Both the position numbers and the translations under genes were made by a program. A model generated the notes under the pieces. That model was not told the origin of the DNA, made no database searches, and was given only the letters and a program-made list of their open reading frames with translations. Shown here piece after piece: positions 63,747-64,000 of a stretch of DNA of 64,000 nucleotides (position 1 is the stretch's first letter; every line of letters starts with the position of its first letter). The stretch comes from Ichthyocystis sparus. Lineage in GTDB: Bacteria; Pseudomonadota; Gammaproteobacteria; Burkholderiales; 2013Ark19i. The stretch is taken from the NCBI RefSeq assembly GCF_900078755.1, contig NZ_FKIH01000006.1. The stretch is one strand, 5' to 3'.

Positions 63747-64000
63747 GTGGAACGTCTCATCGTAGCCTTTGATTCTTTTTTGAGGACAGTTACTGGTACA
63801 ACTAATTCTACTCGCCAGCCGTATTCACGTTCCTATAGTGATAGTGATGAAATTTCTTCTGAGCAGCGACGTAAGAGTATTAATTTGCTGCGTATTAATC
63901 ATGTTGGAGAGGTGTGCGCGCAGGGCTTATACCAAGGCCAGATTTTATCATCATGCACACATGGACAGCTGCGGGATTACCTTTTGAGTGCTTCCCTAGA
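63747..64000 (+). CDS. coq7: 2-polyprenyl-3-methyl-6-methoxybenzoquinone hydroxylase (3' end outside window)
   Basis: Coq7 is a di-iron hydroxylase of ubiquinone synthesis. The frame starts at GTG 63747 (GGAG eight bases upstream) and runs off the window with 84 codons visible. It reads VERLIVAFDSFLRTV at the start and shows INHVGEVCAQGLYQGQ, where the Glu is the first iron ligand of the family; the EEADH-type second site lies beyond the window. Position next to the porin gene agrees with betaproteobacterial order. It implies ubiquinone-based respiration. Confidence 0.9.
   Translation, partial: MERLIVAFDSFLRTVTGTTNSTRQPYSRSYSDSDEISSEQRRKSINLLRINHVGEVCAQGLYQGQILSSCTHGQLRDYLLSASL

Overview
The window looks like the chromosome of an AT-rich betaproteobacterium. 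The evidence is gene order and protein type: dnaX-ybaB-recR; rplM-rpsI followed by a membrane protein and erpA; a gshA of the Acidithiobacillus/betaproteobacterial type; fbaA-purC; phoU-rpiA; pilB-pilC-pilD; a DUF502 gene before aspS; hemL near a ThiD homologue; cutA next to dsbD; and a Gram-negative porin next to coq7. The base composition is low-GC by eye, GTG and TTG starts are frequent, and one long poly-Glu orphan protein is present. A host-associated lineage such as the fish-gill epitheliocystis agents (Candidatus Ichthyocystis and relatives) would fit, but that is a guess. I saw no insertion sequence, prophage, CRISPR array or tRNA. I judge this to be core chromosome with a few odd spots.

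Layout. Positions 1-2576 hold DNA replication and repair (partial dnaX, ybaB, recR). A small ribbon-helix-helix protein (2578-2862, minus) is divergent from the ribosomal operon rplM-rpsI-membrane protein-erpA (3056-4882). gshA (minus) and a YbiT-like ABC-F protein follow, closed by a strong bidirectional hairpin. From 7970 to 13342 six minus-strand genes cover proteolysis (hslVU), purines (purC), glycolysis (fbaA), phosphate signalling (phoU) and pentose phosphates (rpiA). nadC-nadA make NAD precursors. rmuC is divergent from the RNase P RNA gene rnpB (17085-17445). A CNNM/CorB-type membrane protein and pilB-pilC-pilD follow, then an FmdB-like protein, DUF502 and aspS. Lipid genes lgt and plsY, a CHASE-like/PAS/GGDEF/EAL regulator, a degenerate ThiD homologue, a quinone-oxidoreductase-like protein, relA and hemL come next.

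From 36132 to 38614 (minus) lie dsbD and a single reading frame fusing dihydroneopterin aldolase (FolB) to CutA. The division and cell-wall cluster runs rsmH-ftsL-ftsI-murE-murF-mraY-murD-ftsW-murG, then a 374-base gap, then murC-ddl-ftsQ-ftsA-ftsZ-bioC. The gap holds an intrinsic terminator and a sequence with exact sigma-54 spacing (GG-N10-GC). This suggests that the cluster is split into two transcription units with different control. mraZ is not at the front of the cluster and lpxC is not behind ftsZ; a BioC-like methyltransferase takes that place.

The last part (55981-64000) carries a phasin-like protein, an enoyl-CoA hydratase, a Kef-type K+/H+ antiporter with a repeated TTGTTTTACACT element upstream, oligopeptidase A, rpe, a porin and the start of coq7. 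Together the genes describe a free-replicating Gram-negative cell with complete peptidoglycan synthesis, type IV pilus assembly parts, stringent response, c-di-GMP breakdown and ubiquinone-based respiration. The best candidates for something undescribed are the FolB-CutA fusion, the split dcw cluster with the sigma-54-like element, the poly-Glu orphan protein, and the degenerate ThiD and quinone-oxidoreductase homologues.
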